NCBI RefSeq assembly: GCF_001039355.2
Contig: NW_019773570.1
Span: 586,962 to 650,961 of the forward strand
Reading direction: 5' to 3'
Origin: Lingula anatina
Taxonomy: Eukaryota > Brachiopoda > Lingulata > Lingulida > Lingulidae
DNA length: 64,000 bases
Shown here: positions 45,501 through 58,659 of the stretch, one piece after another
Numbering within the stretch: the first letter of the stretch is position 1
Layout: each line of letters opens with the position of its first letter
The notes under the pieces: model-generated
What the model saw: the letters and a program-made list of their open reading frames with translations, nothing else
The model's database searches: none
Told to the model about the DNA's origin: nothing
Translations under genes and position numbers: made by a program

Positions 45501-48500
45501 TCTATTTTACAGCAAAAACAGCAGTAATAGCTATTATTCTGATGTCTGAGCTTGTCTTCAGACCACGTGACCTACACTGATGGCTATACTATGTTATAAT
45601 CTCTTAAGAGATTTTAACAAAAAAAATAATAAAAAATAAAACAATACCATACTTGTTTGTCCTTTAATTATGCTTTAAACAGAGCATAATATTTCCTTCA
45701 AAGATGTGTTGATAACAAAGTAACATTGAAAACATCAGTGTTACGTTTCAACTAATAAAAATATTGAAGTGTTAGTTTGATCTCTCCTAAACTACATGCC
45801 TAAGCATTTCATTACATAAACCCTTTAAATATATGCTTATTTACCCCTTTGGTACGTTCCAAGAGAGCTGGAGATAGTTGAGAATGCTTTACTGCCAAAT
45901 AAAAAGAACCTGCAGGATTCCTTTGTATACCGAGCGAGACCCAGATGGCAGCTGTTTGTGTAATGAAATGGAAAGCTTGAGGCAAGTAATTCTGCGTCGG
46001 GGTAGTACATTTGTGACTGCCCAACTAGAAAAGCAGTCCCCTTTGCAGTCTGCTTGCAGTCTCCTTTACAGTCTCCCTATGGAGCCTGCCTTGCAGTCTC
46101 CCTGGAAGTCCCTGCTCCCATGGCAGTCTCTTTTGCGGGTATCCTTAAATATGGAGGGAGTCCCCTTGGCAGTCTTAATTTGCATTTTTGGAATGCGCTG
46201 CCAGGGGGACTGCAAGGGCAGTCCCTCCCCTAACGAAAAAGTCCTATAGGATCCTATAAGATCACAACCACAAACAGAATTCAAAGTGCTGGGTGAAAGA
46301 TTAACACTTTCCAAGGCTCTATGGATCTTGGTGCATCAGTAAATTGTAGGAATATACAAAATTAAAAGACTTACATGCTCACTTCGTATCCTGTCTCTTT
46401 ATCTCTTCATTTGTCTTTCTAATTTTCCAAAAAAATGTGTCCTTCTTCAATCCAGAAATCAATGTTTTCAGATTTCTTGCCTCTAAGCTTCCTAAGAATA
46501 TTCCTGACATAGCTTCTGGCTTAGATTTTTGAAACAGCTCAACGGTTGCCCGCTTAATACTGTGCTATGTATAGTTATTTGACCTGATTGAGCAAGCTGT
46601 AGGCGAACTGTTTATATCAAGCTGACAGTTAAGATAAACATGCCCCTGGCTTGAAATGAATTTGGCCTATTGAAAGTTACCAGTTAATTTTAATCACAAG
46701 CCCAACTTAATTTGATGCTAACAAACCATTCTCCAACATTGGCACAACGTATTGTATGAGTTCAATGATAGAAGCATAATAGAATTATATTAACAAATGT
46801 TTTAAGCAACGTATTAACGGAAAAAAATTGTATTTCATAATTTTTTTTGGTGAAAAAGGAAAGCGTGTTCAGAATAGTAAAATTTAACATTAATAACAAG
46901 GCAGCACAGCTGTCAAATGTACTGACAAGAAACAGAAAATAAAGATGCAAAAAAGGTCATTTTGTCAATTTTGATGCAATAATAAATAATGCTGTCAATC
47001 AACACTGATTTTTAATCATGAACAACAGATAACATGGTCAATAACAGGAGCGAACAGGAGATATATTTTCTGACAGTATTCCACATTATCTTTGTTGATC
47101 CATCCTCCATTTTTTATGGTCTTCCAACAGAAAAAAATAGATACCCGTCAATATAAACATTAAAATCTGACCGTCTTCCAGAAGACCCAGAAGATGGTCT
47201 CAATCCGCCCCTGAAATAAGATTACAGTTTCAGGACCACGAGAGTTCAAATTCACATAATGTTTAAAGACATAAATACCAATAGAACTGCTTATGTGGTA
47301 ATACAGAAGATGCGCAGAGGTTCAAATGGATGGGAGTTAAAAGTCACATCTTGAAAATGCCAGTGTTTGAAAAAAAAAAAAAATTCCAATAAAGCTGCTA
47401 TTCAAACTTTCAATCTTGCTGTATTAACATGATATGAATAACCCCACTGAGTTTGAGGATAGATAAAGCTCTGTTATTCATCAATAGCATTAATGTTAGC
47501 ATTACACAAAATAATTTTTTTTGAAAACTTATTTGCAATATTAAACAATATTTACCTGCATAAATATCACTGCTTCCTTATTATGGACACTTATCTTGCA
47601 GAGAACTTGACCTATGGGAGTTTACAGTATCAGCAAGTATGTTTTACGTTATCTCATTTAATGGCCTCTTGAATCTTAATTGACTTTATAGCTTTTAACT
47701 TATTCCCAAGGGAATATTACAAATGTGACCAGTAAAGGTCTTCAGGCCCATGAGTCACACCTTTAAAAGATGCAGAAAATAGGTCATTTTCTCAATTTTG
47801 ATACAATATTAAATAATACTTATAACAGCACAACCAACACTTAAAGGGATAATAACTCTTTGTATGAGATCTACATTTGTATATTCTACAATAAGACATT
47901 GTAAAAAACTCATAGAAATATAATATATTCTGTTTTACCACAAAAATGGCAGTTATAACTATTATTCTGATATCTGAGCTTGACATTGCACCATGAGACC
48001 TCCACAGATGGATATACTCTGTTATAATCTCCTAAGAGATTATTACAAAAAAGAAAAAAACTTTTTAGAAAAAATTCACGGACTAACTTTGAATGTAGAA
48101 ATTGATTCATTTACCATTTTTAATTATGGGAAAATTGTGGTTTACTCCAGGAAAATTCAATTTTTGGCCAAAACGAACAGTTATTATCCCTTTAAATTTT
48201 ATCATTCACAACAGGTAACGTGGTGAAAAAAATTACATTTTCAGGACCATATGTGAGAGTTCAAATTCACATAATGAAAATCTCAATATGTGAAAAAGGA
48301 TGACAGTGCATTAAATAATATTACATAATGTTTAAAGACATAAAAATAAATACAACTGCTCATGTGGAAATACGGAAAATGCACAGCACTTCTGGAGGAT
48401 GGGACTTAGAAGACACATTTTGAAGATGCTAGTGTTTGAAAAATAATAAATTTTTTTTTTAAAGAAAACATAACAAAAAATTCCAATAAAGCTGCTATTC

Positions 48501-51500
48501 AAACTTTTAATCTAGCTGTATTAACATGATATGAATAACCCCACTGAGTTTGAGAAAAATAAGGTATTGTTATTCATCTATAGCATGTTGGCATAACACA
48601 ATTTTTTTCTGTTGTAAATTTATTTGCAATATTAAACAACATTTACCTGCATAATTATCACCAAATCCTAATTATGTGACACAGTTAAGAAAGCTAAACC
48701 TATGGGACTTAACAGGGAAATCTCAACAGAGTGTTCTATGTAATCTCATTTAATGGCCAATTGAAAATTAATTACTAGGCAAGACTTTATTGACCTTAAT
48801 TTAATTAGCGATCACCCAAGGGACAATTCCATAGACTGACATCCATACAGTATCATCATATAGCACTCTATAGAACTGCATTGCTTACAAAACAGAAAAC
48901 AATCACACTGATTTTCCAACACAAGATGCACTTTTCAGTAAGTACCACAAGTAACATGGTTTTCCTTTGATGGTCATCAGTGTCCAAAAAAGTTTTTTTC
49001 CATTTTGATGCAATATTACATAATGCTTAACAGTATAATAACCATCAATTTTAAATAATATAATAAAAGTATCATGGATATTCAGAAAATGTGACATGAA
49101 AAGGTCTTCAAGGCCATGGAAGTTAAGAGTCACACCTTCAAAATGCCAAAATGTAAACAAGAGACAACTGTACTGAAATGATTTTCTTACCATTTTCAGC
49201 ACCTTTTTTACATAAAACAAAATAATCAATTTACTGTCATTTTTAAATGATCAACTAAAAAAATTGTTGACATAGGAAAAATATCAGTAGAACAATTTTA
49301 AATGTCTAATTTGCTCCATTCAGAGATTCTGAACATAGTGAATGATTGAATCTGACAAACTGTAAAGATATGATTTTATTTCCATTTTTGACACTTTATT
49401 ACACAATACACAATAACAGGTTTACCATCATTTTTATATAATCAACTAACAATATTGTAAAGATGCAGAAAATGTCAAAAGAACAACTTTACATATCTAA
49501 TTAGTTACAAAATGAGACTGTTAATGTGCCTGAGGAAAAAACACTTATATACAAAAAAATGCATAACTTCACCAAAACTTAACAAATCAAGCTTATTTTC
49601 AAGACTTAATCTGTATTTTAGTAACACTGGTCACTCCTGCAAATTTCAAGACAATTGGCCCATCAATTTTCCTTAAAATGTGTAATAGGTGTTGCATATA
49701 TGCTGAAAAAGTGAAAAAACAGCATAACTTCCCTAAAAATGACCTGATCGTGCTGATTTTTGAACTTGACCTGCCTATTATGAATATTCATCAATTCTGT
49801 AAGTTTCAAGCCAAAGGGTAAAACAGTTTTCCACTTATCATGTTTTCAGTGTTGCATATATGCTGAAAAAAGTGAAAAAGCAGCATAACTTCCCTAAAAA
49901 TGGCCCGATAATGCTGATTTTCAAACTTGGCCTGCAGATTATGAATATTCATCAGTTCTGTAAGTTTCAAGCCAAAAGGTAAAATGGTTTTCCACTTATC
50001 GTGCTATCGGTGCTGCATATATGCTGAAAAAAAGTGAAAAAACAGCATAACTTCCCTAAAAGTGACCCGATCATGCTGATTTTCGAGCTTGACCTGCGTA
50101 CTATAAATATTCATCAATTCTGTAAGTTTCAAACCAAAAGAGAAAACGGTTTTCCACTTATCACGTTATCGGTAAAAGTGCACGGCGACGACGACGATGA
50201 CGACAGACGCAGGTGATGGCTATATGTACAGACACATCTGTGTCTGTACATAAAAATGGAAATTTATTCGATCTGAGTTACCGGCTTGGGCACGCGACTC
50301 GTAATACATGTCAATAGAAGTTTATAGCTCTTATCTAAAGTTAATCTCTTTATCTTATCTCCTTTAATTATAGTAAAGTCTCAATAAAGATACAAGTCTG
50401 TCACGCAAAGCTAGGTATAAAATCAGGCTGCGACCTGGCAATAAACGAGTTTTGATTTTTGTAACTAAACAGTGGCATTACTCTTCTCTCCGGGCATAAC
50501 CCAAGTCGGGAATCGCGTACCGTACCTATAGGATCTTTCAACGGTGGATTAGAGCCCCTAGCGTCTAGATTATACCCGCGGTATATCTAAGAAGTTAGTA
50601 CAGTATGCATGTTGTCTGGGTAAAAACTGTCCATGATATACAATTTTAGTCAGTTGCCGGTTTCGATATGAGAGCTATACAGGTATAGTGGTGTCAAGGT
50701 GTACACAATCCTCTGAAAATGTCAGTTATTTCAGTTTCGTTTGCAGTCTCCTGCAAAATGTTTAAGTTATTGCAGCCCCCTTTGCAGACTGCCTTCTCAA
50801 GGAGAAAGCACACTGGAGCCCCAGACTGCAAAAGAGCAGTCTCCCTGGCAGTCTCTATGGCAACCTGGGCTCCCATGGGCAGCGGGGTCTCCCGTTTTAG
50901 CTGGGTGGTATTGTTAACGTGGGGGCTGTAGCAATAGTCCAAAGGTTCAATAGTCCGAACGTTGATTGGTGCGAATGTTCACTACAAAACCTTTGGACCA
51001 ACGATGCCTGTAAAGGGGTCACCACCCTAGTGGTTCAGGGGCTTATTAATTAGGCAGCCAAGTTCACAATAGTAAACCTGATCATTTATTATTATTATTA
51101 TGACTTGCGAGTAACCTGGGGTGGAAATGATTTATAACATTGAATATTTTCATCACATGGGGTATATCCCCATTAGATATAGTGCAGTTCATTTTCATTT
51201 ACTTACGGTTGAGAGATATTTCAAAAATTGTTGCTGTTGCAGCTGTTTTTATACAGCAGACATTTCTGCCACAGCTGATATGTGAAGACAGACATGTAAT
51301 CAACAAAAGAAGATTATAAAATAGTTTATTTCACCCAATGAGGACTGCTGGCATTTTGTTGCGTTAAGCTGCACAAATTCAACTATGTGCAGCCGTGCCT
51401 GAAGTCTTAGGCATTGTAATTATGTAAAAACTGTGTACACAGAACTTGGATGAAAACTTAACAAACAAATATTTCAGATACAGAATCTCAGTACAGGAAG

Positions 51501-53722
51501 TGTCATCAACTCCTACACACAGGCTCACTTATATTATCTACTATTCCACCCCATCATTTCCATTATTTTAAATCACATATTTCCAACCATTTCTATTATC
51601 TGATGAATTCATAAAACTTACTTGTGCAGTTTATTCCATCTCCTGCATAACCAGAATTGCAAACACATTTGTAGCCATTTACATGTACTGCTGGACATTC
51701 CCGAGTATGCAATATTTTAGATGTGCCTGGATGAATACACAGGGCATTTGCTCCACATGTCACTGTAAATTAAGTTCCAAAAAGAAAAATGTAAGTTGAT
51801 ATAGTTTACTTTTAATCAACATCATTATATGACTTGATTATATAAAATATCACTTAATCATTTGGTCACTTGAAATGTGTTAGGTATGTCATCTGAATGA
51901 GGTCTGTAGAAAAACATTTTATTTCTGGTGGGTGCATTGCCTAGAATAAATGAATTCTATTTTGGACCAACGACCATTTTAATTTTAAGAATTTATGACT
52001 TTAAAAATTCAGTATCTGTCAAATTCACAATTTCCTCACTAAAAAGATAAACTCCTTTCCGTGTCATTACCAAACGCGTTCATCAACATTGAATAAATGG
52101 TACCACACATATACATGTTGTAAATGAAGCAGATCATGAGGGTCAAATGCAATTGCTATATTTATTTACTTAACTTCTGTCATTGTTAATTTTTTGCATT
52201 ATAACCTGGAACGTTTTGCTTTTATGTACAGCCCTTATAATCTTACCTAAGTCACAATAGTCTCCATGAAAATTAGCAGTACACTTGCATGCCTGTTTGT
52301 AACTATGATGTATATTATCATATGACATTATGCAAGTGCCATTATTAAAGCAGGGGTATTCGCCAGGGTCACATTTGTCTGAAAAGGAATTTTGTAATAC
52401 CAATTACATGTTATACATGCTATTTCAGTTTGCAAAGTTTATATTTATGAAATTTTATGATATTAGTTATTTTAATAATTTCTTCCAAGATGCCATTTAT
52501 TTACAATTATTATGAATCCCAGTTTCATTTCTCGCATAAATTTCTCGCAGAAATATTTGCTGTTATCTACTGTCTTTATAATAAAAGGTCGGCATATCCA
52601 GAATTTAGCAGGCAAAGCTTACCATAATGGCAAATTATTCCATAATAACGTATGGGACAACTGCACTCGAAGTCTAATCCAAATTCAGATCCATATCCAG
52701 TGCGATTGCAAGACCCACCATTACGGCAAGGGTTAGGCTCACATGCGTCTGAATTATGATTAAACTAAAGAGTGAACTTTGCTTATGAAATGCCAGATAT
52801 ATAATTAAATGATGTTTATCTATATAAACGTAATTTTGTTGCTATTTATTTTTGTAATTTTTCTTGCACCATTTATATATACTGAACAAAAATATAAACG
52901 CACAAAACTAAAATGGTCGGTTGAAATGGATAATCATGAAATATGCCCAGCTTGATGGTTTATTTGTGAACTGATGGATTTGTTTGGATTAAGTATAGTG
53001 GTCTGGTTTTACTTGGCCGCTCCCAGTGAGTATACTCAAAGGTTCAGTTTTTACACCCATAAGACTAATGGAGCATCACAGAGTGGAGGTCAATCTGCAA
53101 GACCAATACACAGACACTCTCTACCGTCTAGGCAATAAAAGGGCACACCAAAATGTGTATTTCTGTCACTTGTCAACATGCCACAGATGTCTGGAACTGT
53201 GCAATCAGCATGTTCAGTGCTGGCTGGTCAGTATCAGAAGTTGCAGCATGCCTGAATGTGCATCATTCCACTGCCAGTCGTCTGGGAACACGCTTCAGAG
53301 ACACTGGTAGCATTAGGAACCACCCTCATGCACCATGTCGCCCATCAAACACCTGTGGAATGTTCTGGATCAGAGTTTTCAGCCATCATGTTCCAGCTCT
53401 CGAGAATGTTTGCAAACTGCAAGTAGCACTCCAGGAGGAATGGGATAATATCCATCAGGCCTCTATTGACAACTAAGTGATGTCCATGCGCCGCTGGTGT
53501 ACTGCTCTGCACAAATTTAATGGTGTCTGTGAACTCAGGATGTTGACCCCCATGGTGTATTTGATGCCATAACTCTTGGACTTTGCATTTAAACTTCCCC
53601 TAATGCTCTCAAAGTGATGTCTGTTCGTCGAGAAAAATATGCTGTTATTTTTGGCTATATATTCTAGTTCCATATATGAAAATAAATCTACATATTCTTT
53701 CGTGTGTTTATATTTTTGTTCA

Positions 53723-53780
<58 letters not shown>

Positions 53781-54828
53781 TGAACATATATATATATATC
53801 ATAGCAAGGCATCAGTAGGCCTAAAATGATCTTAATCTTACTTTCAGATCACAAATGATTTACATGATCTTAGTCCAGGGGCGAAATCCAGGATAATTTG
53901 AAGGGGGGTCCGCGGATACAAAGCCACCCTCATCCCAGTTGGTGTGGGCCCGGGTTCAGGGGCTGTTGAAGGGCCCCGAAAATTTTTGGTATTTTAAAGG
54001 GTGAATGGTGCCATTGGGTATGGTTTAGTACTATAAATCAGCTTATAAAAATCTAATTCTAACGGAGGAGGAATATTATTATGATTAGTTTCATTTTTTT
54101 CAGGAACCGAACGGGGTGTCAGGACCCCCCTGACCCCCACCTCTACATCCGTAGAAATGATCTTACCTTGGACTGACTCTGCTTTTAAAATCAAACATTA
54201 CCTCAACCTTCACAAAAACTAAGTAGCCTCCCGGGCCCTCACTCTGGGGGATACCTCCCCTTCACAATGGGGGAATGTGTGCGGGGAGACATTTATCCAA
54301 TTATAGTCCAATAATAGATTTACTCATTTGTTAAGAAGATGTAAAATAATAAGTGTTCTGAAATTGCAGTTAAATTGCAGATAAACACCATTTGAAGCGC
54401 ACTAGTGAGAGTGAGACTCACAACTGGCTGAAAAGAAATTTACTATTTAACCAATTACATACTTAACATTTCATTCAGTTTACAATTTAGCTACATCTTA
54501 CATATAGGAAATTTAAGTATTAATATTAATCTAAAACATCCTCTTATATGTGTTTTGATGTCCACACTGTCACCATTCTTATAGTTCATCAGATTAATTT
54601 AAATTTACTTCACTTTCACAGTAAAACCTTTTTTTTACATTTGATATATCATTCATCATATTTCCTCTCCAACTCCCCTGAGCAAAAAACAGAATTAAAC
54701 AAAACCAAAACTAATATAATTAATTACATTATCAATATGTTTTCCTGATGAGTAATGCAGTATAGACCTTTTATCCGTCAGTTTGGCCCCTTTATTTACA
54801 TGTTCGGCAGAACAGTCCGTCAATCTAC

Positions 54829-54886
<58 letters not shown>

Positions 54887-54920
54887 TCTCTGTCAGTTTT
54901 GTCCATCTACTTAATTAATG

Positions 54921-54983
<63 letters not shown>

Positions 54984-55081
54984 TCTTTCAGCCTGCCCTT
55001 TTACTTACCTGATGAGACAGTGTGGCGGACCAAGACACAACCCATCAAAACCAGAAGAAGCCGCCAGAACAACAATCCCAT
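42584..55081 (-). CDS. secreted protein with five EGF-like domains (unnamed)
   Basis: Exons: 55081-55009 (MGLLFWRLLLVLMGCVLVRHTVSS, cut here: a start Met and hydrophobic core typical of a signal peptide), 52748-52623, 52378-52247, 51762-51622, 44392-44258, 43191-43057, and a proposed last exon 42597-42584 (RTTV, stop). All introns are phase 1; the sum is 756 nt (251 aa). Domains 1 and 2 are classical EGF (CEPNPCRNGGSC...; CDPGEYPCFNNGTC...). Domains 3-5 share the CGANAxC ... CVCNxGYxGDGxxC pattern seen in nidogen-like/EGF_3 domains, about 45 residues each. No transmembrane segment was found, so probably secreted. Domains 3-5 with their flanking introns look like successive duplications. The terminal exon rests on splice consensus and frame only; more exons could exist. 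I cannot name an orthologue. Confidence 0.68.
44612..45265. repeat. direct duplication of about 280 bp in EGF-gene intron
   Basis: 44612-44893 and 44987-45265 are about 90% identical and offset by about 374 bp (shared TTGCGTTTTGCGCATTATAT and TTATATCATATTCACACCAT). A shorter related stretch is at 51150-51240, showing that EGF exons were duplicated with intron sequence. Confidence 0.85.
45800..46260. repeat. GCAGTCTCC-rich dispersed sequence
   Basis: Many close variants of GCAGTCTCC/GGAGACTGC between 46030 and 46230. A related GC-rich patch is at 50740-50890. Open frames of 82-123 aa here follow the repeats and show no known domain. Confidence 0.5.
46890..50256 (+). mobile_element. large pearl-like element or nested cluster in EGF-gene intron
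   Basis: Left-end sequence (ACAAGGCAGCACAGCTGTCA) at 46897, then a module of about 850 bp (46890-47740) partly repeated at 47770-48840 and again at 55170-56050. Then a diverged 161-bp-type core (49690-50170), GAC repeats (50184-50212) and the same terminal hairpin at 50223-50252 as in the dynamin intron. Several insertions may be nested. Confidence 0.65.
50258..50640 (+). mobile_element. possible solo LTR
   Basis: Contains TATAAAATCAGG followed within 25 bp by AATAAACGAG, then TTCTCTCCGGGCATAACCC and GGTGGATTAGAGCCC. A TATA box so close to a polyadenylation signal is typical of retrotransposon LTRs. No partner LTR or gag/pol is visible and the ends are not defined. Confidence 0.3.
50931..51030. 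mobile_element. hairpin MITE, partial second copy
   Basis: GCAATAGTCCAAAGGTTCAA and CAAAACCTTTGGACCAACGA with the trailing TGCCTGTAAAGG match the element at 37756-37894. Confidence 0.55.
52881..53724 (+). mobile_element. internally deleted Tc1-like transposon
   Basis: Inverted terminal repeats CTGAACAAAAATATAAACGC and its complement at 53705-53723, flanked by TA. A plus-strand frame at 53153-53476 keeps a transposase helix-turn-helix part (GWSVSEVAACLNVHHST, RFRDTGSIRNHP) and then jumps to the C-terminal part (VALQEEWDNIHQ, followed in frame by MRRW). The central DDE region is missing, so it is non-autonomous. It lies between EGF exons 1 and 2. Confidence 0.88.
53724..53800. repeat. (TA)n microsatellite
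   Basis: Long TA run starting at the right end of the Tc1-like element, whose target is TA; includes a second TACTGAACATATA piece. Confidence 0.95.
53868..54130 (+). repeat. dispersed repeat (GGGGTC/GACCCC family)
   Basis: From CAGGGGCGAAATCCAGG to GGACCCCCCTGACCCCCAC. Shares GAAGGGCCCCGAAAATTTTT and a TGGTATTTTA..GGTGCC segment with 56945-57180 in opposite orientation. Confidence 0.6.
54827..54981. repeat. (TA)n, (CT)n, (TA)n compound microsatellites
   Basis: TA run to 54882, CT run about 54924-54952, then TA again to 54981, just past the donor of EGF exon 1. Confidence 0.95.
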
Positions 55082-55169
55082 CACTGATTGGCTGATTTTA
55101 CACTTAGTGCTTTATACTTCTATGCTGGAATGAAACAAAATATGAACAGTTTGCTTATCTTTCTTCTGC

Positions 55170-56640
55170 AATATTTTACATCCTCAAGAAAATAAAGATG
55201 CAGAAAATATGTCATTTTGTCAATTTTGATACAATAATAAATAATGCAGTCAATCAACACTGAATTTTAATCATGCACAGGTGGCATGGTCAATAAAAGG
55301 AGCGGATCCAGATATATTTTCCTACAGAGTTCCAAATTATCTATGTTGATCCATCCTCCATTTTTGATGGTCTTCCTACAGAAAAAATAGAAACCCGTCA
55401 ATGTAAACTTTAAAATCTGACCGTCTTTCAGAAGACCCAGAATATGGTCTCAATCCGCCTCTGCAATAAGATTACAGTTTCAGGACCATGAGAGTTCAAA
55501 TTCAAATAAAGAATCCCAATATTTGAAAAATGATGACAGTGCATAAATAAATATAACATAATGTTTAAAGATATAAATACCAATACAACTGCTTTTGTGG
55601 AAATACAGAAAATGTGCAGAGCTTCAGGTGGATGGGAGTTAAAAGTCACATCTTAAAAATGCCAGTGTTTGACAAAAAATTAAAAAGAAAACATAACAAA
55701 AATATTCGAATAAAGCTGCTAATCAAACTTTTACTTACTGTATTAACATGAATAACCCCATTGAGTTTGAGGATAATAATTCATCTATGACAATGATAAT
55801 TTTTTGGAAAGCTTATTCGCAATATTAAACAACATTTACCTGCATAATTATCACTGCTTACTTATTATGAACACTTATTTGGCAAAGAATTTAACCTATG
55901 GGAGTTTACAGGGCAATACAAGTGGTGTTTTATGTAATCTCATTTCATGGCCACATGTATCTTAATTGAAGGCAAGTGACTTAATAGCCCTGAACTTAGC
56001 TAATGATTACCCAAGGAAAAATGACAGACTGACCACCCAAATGTGACTAGCAAAGGCCTTCAGGCCCATAAGTGACACTTTAAAAAGAGGAGAAAATAAT
56101 AATACACAAAATAGGAGACTGTCAATTCTCATGCAATAATTCATTATGCTTAACTGCACAGTCAATATCAAATTTTGATTATGCACAACAGGTGATACCA
56201 ATGAAAGTAAAAACACAAGGCTTCAGACCCATGAGAGTTGAAGTTCACACTTAGAAAATGCCAGAATGAGAAAAATGAAAATTTCACAAATAATGCATAA
56301 AATTAATAAAAATGATAATCCAATAGAGCTGGTTTTCTAATTTGACCTGAGTATTATAAATATTCAACAGTTCTGTAAGTTTCAAGCCAAAAAGTAAAAC
56401 GGTTTTTCACTTGTTATTGGTATTGCATACACGTATATGCTGAAAAAAGTGAAAAAATAGCATAACTGCCATAAAAATAGCCCGATCATGCTTATTTTCG
56501 AACTTGACCTGCGTATTATGAATATCCATCAGTTATGTATGTTTCAAGCCAAAAGGTAAATTGGTTTTCCAATAATCCTGTTATCAGTGAAAGTGCACTG
56601 CAACGATGGCGACGGTGACGACAGACTCAGCTGAAAAAAG
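55170..56640 (+). mobile_element. third pearl-like copy, upstream of EGF exon 1
   Basis: Matches 46890-47740 over most of 55185-56050, then a diverged 161-bp core (56360-56590) and a GACGGTGACGACAGAC remnant at about 56608-56630. The terminal hairpin is missing. It covers the likely promoter side of the EGF gene. Confidence 0.6.
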
Positions 56641-56944
56641 TAATATGATACTGTCCATCAAATAACAATATAATATGGAATACTGACAAAATTAATTTAA
56701 CTTGTATAAATCAAAACCAGGAATATATGAGAGGAATCAATATGAATACTTGCGGTTTTGCCTATCATCGAAGATAGTATAAAATCAAACACGATTGTGC
56801 ATGATTTTGAGAAGATTGGCGTCAGATATAATGGTAGACCTGTCAGAACAGAGCTACAATTGAGTGGAAATTACTGACTGACTTTATTGAACCAATTTTT
56901 ATGCATAAACAAAAATCTAGTTGGCTAGTTAATGGTATAGGGGA

Positions 56945-57180
56945 AGACGGAGGCAGTGGCAGATTTAAGGTTGTGGGGTCAAGGTCGTCCTCACTCCTTC
57001 AATTTCTTTAAAAAAATCACACCAATGGTCCTCCTTGGAAAATTAGAATTTTGACTAGCAGAATCATAGTTGTTAACTGCACCAAACGGCACCGTTCAAA
57101 TGGCAAAGTTCTAAAATACCAAATTTTGGGGGCCCTTAAGAGGGTCCCCGAAACCCCACACCAAGAAAAAAACATTTTAT
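56945..57180 (-). repeat. dispersed repeat (GGGGTC family), inverted copy
   Basis: Reverse complement resembles 53868-54130 (GGGTTTCGGGGACCC, AAGGGCCCCCAAAATTTGGT, GGTGCCGTTTGG). Confidence 0.55.
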
Positions 57181-57704
57181 TTATTCATTTTTATCCCCAC
57201 ACTTTTGAGACGAAATCCTGATATCAAGTAATCCCGCCCATTCATCGACCATTACAGTTATGAAGTTGAAACTTGAGTGATTGGTAGACCTGGCATCAGG
57301 GCTATACATGGGCACTGTAAAATTTTAATGAACCTAGTTGTCCCTGGAGGGAGGTTAATTCTAATCTTTTCTCACAATGTGTTACCTGCAATCTCCTCCT
57401 AGACCATTAGAGTGAGGTAGTTGACAAACATACACTCTTGCCCAAAATGGTTGGTACACGGAAATTTTGGAATGCATTTTGCTCAATTTCTTTCATTGTT
57501 ATTGTTATTACCAAAATTATGCCCTTTACATTGCTAAATATGTGAAGCTGGAGGATAAGCAAAGTGAAAGAGAAACAAAAAATGCAAATCTAAGATAAGC
57601 ATTTATTTATTAAGGGTTTTTTCCTCATGCCCCCCGAAATGTGTATTTTTTATACAACAGGTACAAGTGAAAAATTAAACATAAATTTGTACTGTGATTG
57701 CCAA

Positions 57705-58619
57705 TTAATATGAAATTTGGGGAGATTGTAATGAAAACCCTTCAGACTTCATTATTAATCTCAGTAGCGGGAATACTTCACCGCGAGCTTGGATTATGGC
57801 CGCCAGACGGCGTGGCATACTGTGAACTAGAGTTACAGCAGTTTGGAGAGGAATTCTGGTCCATTCAACTTGAAGGGCATCTCGAAGTTGATCTAAATTT
57901 GCAGCGGAAGTTCCACTTGTGCTGAATTGGGTATGCATCTGCGCTGCTTGCTGGCTGTGGCTTTAGCTGAATGTTGTTTTGGTGGATATAGTCGTTAATT
58001 TAGCGGGCTGTATGGGGAGTTGCATTGTCATGTTGCAATCTAAAATTGTCTCTATATATCCCTCTTGCGAATGGCTCCAAGTTCTGTTAGAGAATGCCCC
58101 TGTATCTTGCAGCGTTAAGGTTTTCATTCAAAGAAGCAATGGGCAAGTGCCGTTGCTGCAAATGGCACCCCAAACATGTACAGAAACAACTCGTCCAGCT
58201 TATGTTTCTTGGATATTTTCAGTCAACACCCATTCTCCAACGAGTCTGTACATTCTCATTCTTCCATCTCTTTGATACAGTAGAAAACGGGACTCATCAG
58301 CAAGCACCATGCGATTCCAATGTTGGACCATAAGGTTACGGTTCTGCCGCGTCCACTGCAGCCTGTTTGCTCGATGTGCAGGTGCCGATAGTGGCTTCTT
58401 CAACATTCTTCTTGAAGGATAGGGGTGTTCCAACAGCCTGCGGTTTACCGTCTGGCGAGACAATCGAGCCAAATGTTGGGCCTGTTGCTCCAAGGCAATG
58501 GCTTTGGCAGTTTTGGCCCGCTCTCTTAGGTGCGCTACATGTATATACTGACGAAATTCGTGATCGTCCCGATCATAAGAACATCTCTCCTGAGGAAGCT
58601 TCCCCCGAGAGCTTATCAT
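57705..58619 (-). pseudogene. broken Tc1-like transposase
   Basis: Minus strand. 58619-58200 keeps the second half of the DNA-binding region (HVAHLRERAKTA, LSRQTVNRRL) and the first catalytic motif (MVLADESRFLLYQRDGRMRMYR). Other frames below 58200 show HDNATPHTAR (second catalytic Asp region). 57938-57705 keeps the C-terminal part (LRDALQVEWTRIP, VHSMPRRLAA). At least two frame breaks and a missing N-terminal helix-turn-helix make it inactive. Confidence 0.85.
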
Positions 58620-58659
58620 ATTTTGTTATTCATTATTTCATTTCTCTTTGCTGATTTAT

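Noticed and set aside
53473-53802. 109-aa minus-strand ORF
   Set aside because: Made of a (TA)n microsatellite and the reverse strand of the Tc1-like element.
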